Assembly (NCBI GenBank): GCA_044867645.1
Contig: JBIOVI010000057.1
Span: 1 to 23,699, forward strand
Origin: VRUE01 sp044867645
GTDB taxonomy: Bacteria > Actinomycetota > Thermoleophilia > Solirubrobacterales > 70-9
Length of the DNA: 23,699 nt
Direction of reading: 5' to 3'
Under the pieces are notes generated by a model. The model did no database searches and was not told the DNA's origin. It worked only from the letters and a program-made list of their open reading frames with translations. Shown here one piece after another: positions 1 through 7,561 of the stretch (its first letter is position 1; each line of letters starts with the position of its first letter). Both the position numbers and the translations under genes were made by a program.

Positions 1-14
1 TGTCTCCGGAGACA
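1..14. repeat. 14-bp perfect palindrome at the window edge
   Basis: TGTCTCCGGAGACA is a perfect palindrome with no spacer. It lies at the left boundary, so it may be the end of a longer structure that is cut off. It could be an operator for the ABC exporter downstream or the arm of another palindromic element. Only the symmetry is seen; the role is unknown. Confidence 0.4.
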
Positions 15-63
15 CCCGGCCCTCCACAAGCCACCCCTAACATCTTGTTGAAGGATCCGCGGA

Positions 64-69
64 TACTTT
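64..69 (+). promoter_or_regulatory. Candidate -10 box of a leaderless ABC exporter transcript
   Basis: TACTTT fits the TANNNT pattern and is followed by exactly 6 nt and then the ATG at 76, so transcription would begin at or next to the start codon. No Shine-Dalgarno sequence precedes this ATG, which agrees with a leaderless mRNA. No convincing -35 hexamer is visible. Confidence 0.35.
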
Positions 70-75
70 TCCCCG

Positions 76-816
76 ATGGCCGGAGCAGGGACGGTAAGCG
101 AGGCGGCTGCGCTCGAGGCTCGCAAGCTGGTTAAGCGCTATGGGGAGCGTGAAGCGCTCAAGGGGGTTGACTTCTCCGCTCGCCCGGGGGAACTGTTGGC
201 GGTTATTGGACCCAACGGGGCGGGGAAGACGACCTTGCTCTCGATCTTGGCGGGGACGGTGCCTCCCGACGAGGGGGAGGTGCACCTACCCAACGGCGAC
301 GTGGGCTGGGTTCCGCAGCAGGCGGCTCTCTACCGGCGACTCACCGTGGAGGAGAACCTGCTCCTCTTTGCACGGCTCGAGAAACACACCGAGCCGCGGG
401 CCGCGGTCGAGGAAATGCTCGAGCTGACCGGCTTGCGCGAGCGGCGCAAGGACGTCGTCGCCCGTCTCTCCGGCGGTAACCAGCAGCGCATCAACATCGC
501 GATCGGCCTGCTTGCCCGTCCGGTGGCGCTGCTGCTGGACGAGCCCAGCGTCGGTCTCGACCCGCGCCAGCGGGCGCGCCTGTGGCAGTTCGTCTCCGCG
601 CTCGCCGACGCGGGGACGACCGTGATCTTCTCGACCCACGACATCCAGGAGGCGGAGCGCTACGGGCAACGGCTACTGGTCCTGGCCGACGGCGAGGCAC
701 TCTTCGACGGCTCAGCCGAGGATCTGCGCGCGGCGGTTCGCGAGGAGGCCCCGGAGGCTGCCAGCCGCGACTTCGAGACCGCCTTTGTCGCCTTCCTCCA
801 GCACCGCGGGCACTGA
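76..816 (+). CDS. ABC-2 type transporter ATP-binding protein
   Basis: This 246-residue protein is a complete ABC ATPase that should power the permease encoded 2 nt downstream. It acts on the cytoplasmic face of the membrane. Visible motifs in order are the Walker A GPNGAGKT (residues 45-52), the Q-loop around VPQQ (79-82), the signature LSGGNQQR (131-138), the Walker B ALLLDEP (151-157) and the H-loop STHD with His188. The signature has Asn after SGG, a common variant. The C-terminal tail after about residue 215 is charged, as in DrrA/CcmA-like exporters. Start ATG 76 is chosen because homology begins near residue 13 and a TANNNT box lies 6 nt upstream. The substrate cannot be deduced; lipid, drug or polysaccharide export are all possible. 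Confidence 0.94.
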   Translation: MAGAGTVSEAAALEARKLVKRYGEREALKGVDFSARPGELLAVIGPNGAGKTTLLSILAGTVPPDEGEVHLPNGDVGWVPQQAALYRRLTVEENLLLFARLEKHTEPRAAVEEMLELTGLRERRKDVVARLSGGNQQRINIAIGLLARPVALLLDEPSVGLDPRQRARLWQFVSALADAGTTVIFSTHDIQEAERYGQRLLVLADGEALFDGSAEDLRAAVREEAPEAASRDFETAFVAFLQHRGH

Positions 817-818
817 CG

Positions 819-2168
819 ATGCGCTGGCTGCTGCTCAAGGATCTGCAGATCTTGCGGCGCTCGCCCCTGCAGGCCGCCCTTCTCGTCGTCTACCCGGTAC
901 TAATCGCTCTCTTGATCGGCTTCGCGATCTCGCGCGACCCGGACAAGCCGCGGGTCGCCTTCCTCAACGAGATCCCCCCGGGCGCAAGGATCGCCGCCGG
1001 CGGCGCGAAGCTGCCCGCTTTCGGGGTCAACGAGCGCATCTGCAAACGGGTCGAGTGCGTTTACGTCGGCAGCCGTGCCGAGGCCATCGAGAAGGTCCGC
1101 TCCGGCGACGTGCTGGCGGCGCTGATCCTTCCCGCCGATCTGATCGACCGGCTCAATTCACTCCCGACCCTGAACCCGGAAACGCCCGAAGTCGACGTGA
1201 TCGTCAACCAGGAAGACCCAGTCAAGGCGCGTCTCGTCGACGACCGCATCACGGCGCTGCTGGGACAGGCAAATCTGTTGGTCGCGCGCCGCATCGCCGC
1301 CGAAGGCGGCCGCTATCTCAACCTCGTCGTCGACGGCGGCGACTTCAACGTCCTCGGCGAACGGATCGAGATCCTTGGCCTTCGCACCAGCGCCAGCACC
1401 CTGCTGGCGCTCCGCCCCGCCGTGCCGCCGGAGCTGCGCGCCTCCCTCGATCGGGTGATCCGCTTCGCGACGCTGGCGCGCGACAATCTCGACGTCGCCG
1501 CGCCGCTGATCGATCGGCTCTCGCAGCCGATCGCGATCGACAAGCAGTCCGTCAGCGCACCGACCCCGCCGCTCGACGTCTTCGCGATTGCCGTCGCGGC
1601 GACGCTCACGCTCACCTTCGTGACCTTGCTCCTGGTCGCCGGCTCACTCGCGCTGGAGCGCGAGGAGAACACCTTCCCCCGCCTCACGGGCGGCCTCGTC
1701 TCCCGCTCTACCTTGCTCGCCGAGAAGGTCGGGCTGGGGATGACGGTGGGGTTGCTGGTAACCCTTCTGATGCTGGCTGGGGTGCAGCTCTTCGTCGGGC
1801 TCGACTGGGGGCGCTTCGGTCTTTGGCTGGTTGCGATCCTGGCCGGGGCAGCCGGCCTGGCCACGGCAGGGGCGGCGCTCGGCGCCGCGGCGCGCGACGT
1901 GCGGGCCGTCTCGTTGCTCGCCTTCATGATTTCGCTGCCGGTAGCGCTGCTCTCGCTGGTCCCTTCGGGAGCGGTGGGGACGACGCTCTACGAAGGCATC
2001 CGGGTGCTGACCGCGCTGTTCCCGTTCAAGCCGGCCCTGCAGGCGATGACCGCGGCGCTCGACTCCGCCGGCCCGGGGATCGGTGGGCCGCTCCTACACC
2101 TGGCCATCCTCATCGCCGCCTACGCCGCGATCGCCCGCCTCGCCCTGCGCCGCTTCGCCTCCCTCTAG
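819..2168 (+). CDS. ABC-2 type transporter permease
   Basis: The 449-residue integral membrane protein begins 2 nt after the ATPase stop, so the two form one exporter operon. The N-terminus starts MRWLLLKDLQILRRSPLQA, then a first membrane helix covers about residues 20-40. A large outward-facing domain of roughly 200 residues follows (about 42-245). It is followed by five or so hydrophobic segments, beginning near the VFAIAVAATLTLTFV stretch. One long helix, one large extracytoplasmic domain and a terminal helix bundle is the layout of ABC-2 (ABC2_membrane_3-like) exporters. The conserved cytoplasmic stretch LEREENTFPRL between helices is typical of the family. Substrate is unknown. A longer upstream ORF in the same frame only overlaps the ATPase gene and is not used. 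Confidence 0.88.
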   Translation: MRWLLLKDLQILRRSPLQAALLVVYPVLIALLIGFAISRDPDKPRVAFLNEIPPGARIAAGGAKLPAFGVNERICKRVECVYVGSRAEAIEKVRSGDVLAALILPADLIDRLNSLPTLNPETPEVDVIVNQEDPVKARLVDDRITALLGQANLLVARRIAAEGGRYLNLVVDGGDFNVLGERIEILGLRTSASTLLALRPAVPPELRASLDRVIRFATLARDNLDVAAPLIDRLSQPIAIDKQSVSAPTPPLDVFAIAVAATLTLTFVTLLLVAGSLALEREENTFPRLTGGLVSRSTLLAEKVGLGMTVGLLVTLLMLAGVQLFVGLDWGRFGLWLVAILAGAAGLATAGAALGAAARDVRAVSLLAFMISLPVALLSLVPSGAVGTTLYEGIRVLTALFPFKPALQAMTAALDSAGPGIGGPLLHLAILIAAYAAIARLALRRFASL

Positions 2169-2184
2169 GGATAGTGTCCTCGCG

Positions 2185-2964
2185 ATGAAGGTGCTCTTCA
2201 TCGGCGATGTGGTCGGGGGGCCGGGCAGGCGCGGCCTGCAGGCGGCGATGCCGGAATTGCGCGAGCGCCACCGGCCGGACCTGATCGTGGTCAATGGCGA
2301 GAACTCGGCAGGCGGGATGGGGATCACGGAGAAGACCGCCAATGCCCTCTTCGACGCGGGCGCCGACGTCATCACCAGCGGCAATCACGTCTACCGCCAT
2401 CGCGAGGCCTACGACTTCCTCGATCGCGCCGAGCGCGTGATCCGGCCGGCAAACTATCCCCATGCCAATCCGGGCCGCGGTCACGTCGTGGTCGAAGCGG
2501 GCGGCGTCCGAGTCGGGGTGATCAACCTGAGCGGCGCGATCGGCCTCCAGGTCGCGCGCCTGCCGTTCCACGAGGTGGACAGCATTCTCGAGCGGCTCGA
2601 CGCCGACTGCGTGGTGGTCGATTTCCACGCCGAAGTGAGCAGCGAGAAGGTCGCGATCGGCTGGCACCTCGACGGCCGAGTCGCGGCCGTCTTCGGCACC
2701 CACACTCACGTCCCGACCGCCGACGCGCGGGTGCTGCCGAAAGGCACCGCCTTTATCTCCGACGTCGGGATGACCGGCTCGCGAACCAGCGTGCTCGGGG
2801 TTAAGCCAGAACAGGTCCTGACGGCAATGACCACGCAGATGCCGGTCAGGTTCGAGACGGCAGAGGACGATGTCTGGGTAATGGGAGCAGTGGTCGAGGT
2901 CAACGAGCGGGGGCTTGCCGACTCGATCGAGCATGTGATGGTGCCGGCGCCCGACGCTCGCTAG
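2185..2964 (+). CDS. ymdB: YmdB-family metallophosphoesterase (TIGR00282 type)
   Basis: The 259-residue protein matches the YmdB family throughout its length. Known members are dinuclear-metal phosphodiesterases that hydrolyse 2',3'-cyclic nucleotides; in Bacillus the family affects biofilm development. Metal-ligand and catalytic motifs are visible: FIGDVVG with Asp8, NGEN at 37-40, TSGNHV with His68, DFHAE, GTHTHV and SDVGMTG. The usual Trp after GNH(I/V) is Tyr here (GNHVY). ATG 2185 gives the conserved MKVLFIGD start, and the gap to the permease stop is only 16 nt, so it is probably cotranscribed with the exporter. In many actinobacteria and firmicutes this gene neighbours rny, but no RNase Y gene is present here. 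Confidence 0.92.
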   Translation: MKVLFIGDVVGGPGRRGLQAAMPELRERHRPDLIVVNGENSAGGMGITEKTANALFDAGADVITSGNHVYRHREAYDFLDRAERVIRPANYPHANPGRGHVVVEAGGVRVGVINLSGAIGLQVARLPFHEVDSILERLDADCVVVDFHAEVSSEKVAIGWHLDGRVAAVFGTHTHVPTADARVLPKGTAFISDVGMTGSRTSVLGVKPEQVLTAMTTQMPVRFETAEDDVWVMGAVVEVNERGLADSIEHVMVPAPDAR

Positions 2965-3093
2965 GCAACCGGGCGGCCCGCTCGGCAAAAATGCGCTAGA
3001 TTTTTTTACCATTTCCCTTCCAAGCGTCGGCGCCGGCTCGTCGTCCGATGCAGTGGGGCGGGGCTGCGCGCGCGAACAGAGAGGACTCACCAA

Positions 3094-3753
3094 ATGATTC
3101 GCAACCTCAATGCACTGGGATTGGTGCTCGCTGCCGTGCTTGCGATGTACGCCACGCCTGCCTCAGCGGCGACGTTCCGCTCCGAAGTCGAACCGACCAC
3201 CCTGACAGGGGTACAGGAGGCGGGTAAAAACTACTTCGAAGTGGATGCGGGCGCGATCGAATGCGACGGCATCACCTTCCAGGGAACAATGTCCACCAAA
3301 AGCGAAAACCCGATCGGCCTGACCCCCACGTACACCAAAACGTGCGGTTCCTGGACGGGACAGGCGACCTTCGACATGAACGGCTGTGCTTACCGTTTCA
3401 CGGTCACCAGCGTGACAGCGAACGGGAGCCACGGTACGTTCGATATCGAATGCACGAACGGCAAAGAAATCAAAGTCACAGTGATAAGCGCCGGGGTACT
3501 CAAATGCACGATCGACATCCCAGCTCAGAACAACATCTCGAAAGTCGAATACACCAATCTCAGCTCGGGATCGACGGCCGAAGTGACATTCGCCATCGCC
3601 ACGACAAGCATCAAATACACCCAGACAAAAGGCACTGGGCTCGGCGCCTGTTCGACCACGGGCCTGACAAGTAACGGCTTCTACCTCGACAACGGCATTA
3701 TCAAAGGCGAGACCGACCCTGGATCCACCCAGAAAGGCATCTGGATCGAATAG
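3094..3753 (+). CDS. Secreted six-cysteine protein, function unknown
   Basis: This 219-residue protein has a clear Sec signal peptide: a short basic N-terminus (MIRN), a hydrophobic core and a TPASAA cleavage region near residue 26. The mature part is rich in Thr, Ser, Gly and beta-prone residues and contains exactly six cysteines (in IEC, KTC, NGC, IEC, LKC and GAC contexts), which suggests three disulphides in an extracellular beta-sandwich. The segment TTLTGVQEAGKNYFEVDAG followed by a cysteine and FQGT resembles a large paralogous family I recall from Solirubrobacterales; this recall is not confirmed by any search. A Shine-Dalgarno-like AGAGAGGA lies about 8 nt upstream of ATG 3094. The gene is visibly richer in A and in AAA/ACA codons than its neighbours, so it may have been acquired or be under different selection. 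It is monocistronic, closed by a hairpin at 3761-3786. Confidence 0.82.
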   Translation: MIRNLNALGLVLAAVLAMYATPASAATFRSEVEPTTLTGVQEAGKNYFEVDAGAIECDGITFQGTMSTKSENPIGLTPTYTKTCGSWTGQATFDMNGCAYRFTVTSVTANGSHGTFDIECTNGKEIKVTVISAGVLKCTIDIPAQNNISKVEYTNLSSGSTAEVTFAIATTSIKYTQTKGTGLGACSTTGLTSNGFYLDNGIIKGETDPGSTQKGIWIE

Positions 3754-3760
3754 CGCCATG

Positions 3761-3786
3761 TAGGGCCGGGAGCGATCCCGGCCCTA
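3761..3786. terminator. Bidirectional hairpin between convergent genes
   Basis: An 11-bp perfect stem (TAGGGCCGGGA and its complement) closes the tetraloop GCGA, a GNRA-type loop. It sits in the 35-nt gap between the stop of the secreted protein gene and the stop of the minus-strand membrane protein gene, where a shared terminator is expected. There is no T-tract on either side, so it may act as an RNA 3'-end stabiliser or a weak terminator. Confidence 0.65.
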
Positions 3787-3788
3787 CC

Positions 3789-5537
3789 TCAGTCTCCACT
3801 GGCGACCGCATTTCGATCGGGAAGCGCGAAGCCAACGAGCAACAGCGGGTAGAACCAGACGACGTAGAGGTAGAACCAGTGCTCGGCGGTCAGCTGCAAG
3901 CCGATCAGCAAGGCCCCGCTCAGGGCGGCGATCTGAGTGACGGTCTTGTATCTCGGCCAGGCAGCGAGCGCGGCGGCAAGCACCCCAACAGCGGCGAGGA
4001 TCGCGATGCGCAGAGGCTCCAAGCTGGGGACCTGACCCCAGATGCTGAACGGCGAGTCGCGGCCCGACTGGTAGGCGATGGTTCTGTCGTAGACGGTGCT
4101 GATGCCGGGGTCGATTGCGGGCCACGCCATCAGCACGGCGATCGTGAGTGCGAACGCCAATGCAAACTTCACTCCCGCGGGTGGCGCGTTAGGGAGTACC
4201 GCCCCCGAGGAAGCTTTAGCTACCGCAGGGGGTGGTGGGTCCCCTGGCGCGACAGGACCCGCGGGCCGGTAAGTGAGCAGCATCGGCGTGAGCAGCACGG
4301 GCGCGAACTTGGTCAAGGTGGCCAGCGCCGACACCAATCCTCTCGCAATCGGCCGGGAGAGAACGAGCAGCACTGCGACGAGGAGCGCCGCGACGAGCGT
4401 GTCGTTGGAGTTCGACTCGAGCGCGTATGCCGTGTAGGGGTAGGCGGCCCAGGCGAAGGCGAGGGTGGCGGCGAGCTTGTGGCCGTGCGGGCCTGGACGG
4501 ATGCGAAGACCGAGCAGGAGCAAGAGGACAAAAGTGGCGAGGTCGAAGGCGACGGCCGCGCCGTGCGCCGCGGCAAGATCGTCCCAGCTGCCGTGCCAGG
4601 GCCAGATCGCCTCAAAGGGGACGTAGGCGAGGTAGTTGAACGGGCCGTAAGTGTCGCCCTGGGCGACGTCGGCGGGGAAGTTGTCGTAGAGCGGTTCGCC
4701 GTGGGCGATCCTGTCCGCGCCGACCACACCGGCGTAGCCGACGTCGATGGTGCCGGAATCGGCCATGTTGAGGCCAACCCGGAAGCCGAGCAAAAAGAGG
4801 GCGGCGACCAAAAGCCAGGCCGCCGGCCAGATCGGACGGATTCCCTCCCCGCGGCCGCGAACGCCGACCCAGAGGGTGCGCACGAACAGATAGAGGAGCA
4901 CCGGATACTGAAGCGGAACCGAGACGCCGATCTGCCCTCGGTTGAAGAAGTAATGGGACACCCCGAAGCCGAGCAAGACGAGCAGGTCGAGGTTGGCGAT
5001 TCGCCAAGGTCGGCGCCAGTCGAGCAGGCCGAGCAGGAAGAGCGCGCATAACGGCAGGAAAACATAGGGCGCGTTGAGCTTGTGGCCAAATGCGCCGGGA
5101 TAGCCGCGGGCCATCTTCCAGGCGACCTGGTATCCCGTCCACGACTCGCGGACCCGGCCCGTCGCCGGGTCGACCACGACCAGTGCGACCTCCTCATCGC
5201 CGGCGAAGTACCCAACCTCCCAGTTGCCGTCGACCATGCTGGCGGTATGGGTAAGCGCCCCGTTCTCCTGTCGCTCCTCGACTACCTTCGCGTCGCGATC
5301 GGCGACCCGCAGCGCTTCGGCCTCGCTCACGTCCGAAGCGCTCGCCGTGGCGGGAATCAGCAGCATAAGGAGCACTGGGATGAGACAGACGGAGGGGCCT
5401 CGGGGGCTGTCTCCCGAGTGCCTCCCCCCGGCACCGCGGAGCGATTCCTGCCCCGAAGGGGCTCCAGATTCGCCCCACCGAAGGTGGGGCGTGGGCACCT
5501 CGGGAGACAGCCCCCGAGGCCCGTACGCCCATCCCAT
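3789..5537 (-). CDS. Multi-spanning GT-C type membrane protein (GT87-like), possible glycosyltransferase
   Basis: The 582-residue product has a soluble segment of about 90 residues after the stretch LIPVLLMLLIPATASA, then about eleven hydrophobic helices with an acidic loop (VGYAGVVGADRIAHGEPLYDNF region). This layout and the LATLTKFAPVLLTPMLL helix resemble GT-C polyprenol-phosphate-sugar transferases of the GT87/DUF2029 type. The likely role is cell-envelope glycan synthesis, but the call is by overall pattern only. ATG 5537 overlaps the preceding stop as TGATG, the usual sign of coupling. However, residues 7-47 or so come from the palindromic element at 5395-5522. Without them the N-terminus would read MGWAYG then PSVCLIPVLLMLLIPATASA, a normal signal peptide. 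Alternative starts are GTG 5498, GTG 5375 and ATG 5366, none with a Shine-Dalgarno sequence. Confidence 0.75.
   Translation of the reverse strand: MGWAYGPRGLSPEVPTPHLRWGESGAPSGQESLRGAGGRHSGDSPRGPSVCLIPVLLMLLIPATASASDVSEAEALRVADRDAKVVEERQENGALTHTASMVDGNWEVGYFAGDEEVALVVVDPATGRVRESWTGYQVAWKMARGYPGAFGHKLNAPYVFLPLCALFLLGLLDWRRPWRIANLDLLVLLGFGVSHYFFNRGQIGVSVPLQYPVLLYLFVRTLWVGVRGRGEGIRPIWPAAWLLVAALFLLGFRVGLNMADSGTIDVGYAGVVGADRIAHGEPLYDNFPADVAQGDTYGPFNYLAYVPFEAIWPWHGSWDDLAAAHGAAVAFDLATFVLLLLLGLRIRPGPHGHKLAATLAFAWAAYPYTAYALESNSNDTLVAALLVAVLLVLSRPIARGLVSALATLTKFAPVLLTPMLLTYRPAGPVAPGDPPPPAVAKASSGAVLPNAPPAGVKFALAFALTIAVLMAWPAIDPGISTVYDRTIAYQSGRDSPFSIWGQVPSLEPLRIAILAAVGVLAAALAAWPRYKTVTQIAALSGALLIGLQLTAEHWFYLYVVWFYPLLLVGFALPDRNAVASGD
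5395..5522. repeat. Palindromic element A: 24-bp arms with two inner hairpins
   Basis: The arms 5395-5418 and 5499-5522 are perfect 24-bp inverted repeats, and four more pairs follow after one bulged base (TGCC at 5419-5422 with GGCA at 5494-5497). The interior holds two GAA-loop hairpins: GCCCC-GAA-GGGGC at 5450-5462 and CGCCCCACC-GAA-GGTGGGGCG at 5471-5491. The whole would fold as a long stem carrying two side stems. It begins 14 nt after the phosphodiesterase stop on the minus strand and lies inside the 5' coding end of the next gene without introducing a stop codon. Its arms do not match those of the other two elements. Confidence 0.85.
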
Positions 5538-7060
5538 CACTTGATCCCGAAGTGATCCAGCACGACCGGTGCCACATCGCGCAGCGTCCACTGGGCGTGT
5601 TCGTTTGGGTCGTCGGGCCCGCAGCCGACGAAGAGCAAGGGGCCGAGGGAGTCGCCATGGTGCAGTGAGCCGTGGCTGCCACCGCCGGCATGGCTGACGC
5701 CACCCCAGTCGACCGCCTCGTAGCCGGACGCCAGGGAGAGCACAAAGTCGCCCGCGTGAGGGGCGGTAAGGGCAGTGAAGGCACGGCTCAGAGGATCCGG
5801 ATACTCGTCGCTGCGGATCCGGTCGTCCTTCACAACCGCCTTCAAAACCTCGGGGTCGCCCTCCAGATCCCAACGCGCGCCGCGCAGGTCCTCGATCTCC
5901 TCTCCGGGGCGGAAGCGAAGCTGCTTGCCGCGGCGCTCGACCACAGCCTTGATCTGCCCCTCCGCCGACATCCCCGTCCCCAATCGAGGCAGCGGCTTTC
6001 CACCCGCGTCCTCGAGCCAGCAAACGAGGTCGACCCCCTCGGTCTGAGCGAGGTAGCGGGCGACCTCACCGTGCTCCGCTCGCTCTCCCTCTCCGGGCAG
6101 CAAGTAGACATGGGCGGCGCGTCCGGTTGGGCTGACCGCCAGCTGTGCCCGCTCCGGCCGGTCGTCCGAGGGCGCCAGCACAACCCACTCGCGACCCAGC
6201 AGCTCAGCCAGTGGCAAACCCCTGTCAACCGGGGTCTGGGCGTGGTCGGCGAGCAGGATCAGTGCGTGGTCGGCGAGGAACGCATCCAAGCCACCCGCCG
6301 CCTCGATCAGCTTCGCGAAGCAGTGATCGGCCTTGCCGATCGACTCGACGCTGGCCTCCGGGCCGTGACGGTGCGAGTAGTTGTCGTTGTCGGGAAGGGA
6401 GAAGAGGAGGAAGTCGTAATCGCCCGCCCGCTCCAGCTCGGCCGCGCAGCAAGCCGAGTAACCGTCGCGGCTACCGGGGATCGAGGTCGATTTGCAGGGT
6501 ACGTCGCGGCTGGCATAGAGATCGCCGTAGAAGAGCTCGGCCGGGCCCCAGGTGTGATGGCGGAATTTCAGCCTCGTGGTCTCGACGGCGCGGCGCAGCA
6601 GGCCCTCCAGCGAAACCTGGTGGCGGTGTCGGCCGCGATAGATGAGGAACGGCGTGCAGGCCGTTCGCACACCGGCGTCGTCGAGTCGCTCGAAGAGAGT
6701 CTCTACCTCGGGGGAGAGGTGAGCGAGGTTCATGTTGTAGACGAGGTCGTACAGGGCTCGAAACACGCCGACCGTGCGGGTTGCCTCGAGCGAGGAGCCG
6801 TACTCGACGTAGCGGCGCTCAAGCCGGTGAAACCAGTTCATGCCGCTGATGCCGTGCCGGTCGGCGGCCACTCCCGTGACCATCTCGGCGCAGGCGACCG
6901 GGGTCACCGAAGGGAAGCTCGAAACGCAGTCGGGGACCAGCGTGCCCCGCTCCAGCAACGCTCCGAAGGTCGGCGCTCGGCCCTCGTCGACCGCGCGTTC
7001 CAGCATGTCGGTACGCAGCGAGTCGACGTAGGTGAGGACCAGCTTCGGCTTCGCGGGCAT
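5537..7060 (-). CDS. Type I phosphodiesterase / nucleotide pyrophosphatase-like protein (alkaline phosphatase superfamily)
   Basis: The 507-residue protein has the motif order of the alkaline phosphatase superfamily: TYVDSLRTD with metal ligand Asp13, SSFPSVTP with likely nucleophile Thr53, VTGVAADRHGISG, the PDNDNYSHRHG motif, ILLADHAQTPV and a C-terminal GGGSHGSLHHG. These correspond to the two-metal site of NPP/AP enzymes that cleave phosphodiester or phosphomonoester bonds. There is no signal peptide or membrane helix, so a cytoplasmic location is likely unless it is exported otherwise. ATG 7060 is chosen because the superfamily fold begins at MPAKPKLVLTYVD; the same frame stays open far upstream but only antisense to the aminotransferase gene. 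Its stop overlaps the next gene as TGATG, and a membrane protein gene lies 44 nt upstream. The substrate is unknown; an envelope-lipid or glycan link is suggested by the coupled GT-C protein. Confidence 0.86.
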   Translation of the reverse strand: MPAKPKLVLTYVDSLRTDMLERAVDEGRAPTFGALLERGTLVPDCVSSFPSVTPVACAEMVTGVAADRHGISGMNWFHRLERRYVEYGSSLEATRTVGVFRALYDLVYNMNLAHLSPEVETLFERLDDAGVRTACTPFLIYRGRHRHQVSLEGLLRRAVETTRLKFRHHTWGPAELFYGDLYASRDVPCKSTSIPGSRDGYSACCAAELERAGDYDFLLFSLPDNDNYSHRHGPEASVESIGKADHCFAKLIEAAGGLDAFLADHALILLADHAQTPVDRGLPLAELLGREWVVLAPSDDRPERAQLAVSPTGRAAHVYLLPGEGERAEHGEVARYLAQTEGVDLVCWLEDAGGKPLPRLGTGMSAEGQIKAVVERRGKQLRFRPGEEIEDLRGARWDLEGDPEVLKAVVKDDRIRSDEYPDPLSRAFTALTAPHAGDFVLSLASGYEAVDWGGVSHAGGGSHGSLHHGDSLGPLLFVGCGPDDPNEHAQWTLRDVAPVVLDHFGIK

Positions 7061-7104
7061 CGCCCGCGAATGATGAAGGGCAGCGGCGGTCGTCGGACGG
7101 TCTT

Positions 7105-7539
7105 CTAGCGAAGGACCCGCAAGCCGGCGTGTTTGCGCTGAGCACGCCGGTGGCGGGCGACGCCGAGCCAGGCGAGGGCGATCAGGACCAGCAGAGTGAG
7201 AACCGGGAGCAGGAGCGCCGCCGCGACGACGATCAGGGCGGCGAGCGAGACGAGAAAGCCAAGCGCTCCCCCCCTCCCCCCCTCCCGCCGGCTGGCTCCG
7301 CTGACCACGTCGCTGATCACGACGCAGCCGATAACGGCGCCGGCGAGGCCGAAGAGGGCCCCAAGCAGCGAGCTGAGGTCCGCCGTGCCGGCCAGCAGGA
7401 AGCCCACGACCAAACCGATCACCGCCGCCAGCAACGTCATCCGGCCGCGGGCCGATCCACGCGTGCCGGTGGTGCCCGCAAGCATCCCGATCGCGATGCC
7501 AATGCCAATCTCCAGCCCGGTTCCTTCGAGGAAGCTCAC
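7105..7539 (-). CDS. Small hydrophobic membrane protein, function unknown
   Basis: This 144-residue protein begins at GTG 7539 with MSFLEGTGLEIGIGIAIGMLAG. It has about four membrane segments: near residues 8-22, 35-50, 56-75 and 92-125, the last long enough for two helices. The loops and tail are basic (SGASRREGGRGG and RHRRAQRKHAGLRVLR), which predicts a cytoplasmic C-terminus. I do not recognise a family. A TANNNT box (TAGGTT) ends 6 nt before the GTG, so the transcript is probably leaderless, and it may lead the phosphodiesterase and GT-C genes that follow after 44 nt. Function is unknown. Confidence 0.72.
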   Translation of the reverse strand: MSFLEGTGLEIGIGIAIGMLAGTTGTRGSARGRMTLLAAVIGLVVGFLLAGTADLSSLLGALFGLAGAVIGCVVISDVVSGASRREGGRGGALGFLVSLAALIVVAAALLLPVLTLLVLIALAWLGVARHRRAQRKHAGLRVLR

Positions 7540-7545
7540 GTCGAA

Positions 7546-7555
7546 AACCTACACT
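7546..7555. promoter_or_regulatory. Overlapping divergent -10 boxes
   Basis: On the plus strand TACACT (7550-7555) lies 6 nt before ATG 7562. On the minus strand TAGGTT (7551-7546) lies 6 nt before GTG 7539. Both fit TANNNT and would start transcription at the start codon. The boxes overlap by two bases, so RNA polymerase could probably occupy only one at a time. The -35 regions are not recognisable. Confidence 0.45.
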
Positions 7556-7561
7556 CCAGTG

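Noticed and set aside
582..818. N-terminal extension of the ABC permease
   Set aside because: It overlaps the end of the ATPase gene in another frame; ATG 819 gives the normal N-terminus 2 nt after the ATPase stop.
2965..3093. Promoter near TAGATT (2997-3002) before the secreted protein gene
   Set aside because: The hexamer fits TANNNT but no -35 is seen and the distance to the start is about 90 nt, so it is undecided; nothing else stands out in this gap.
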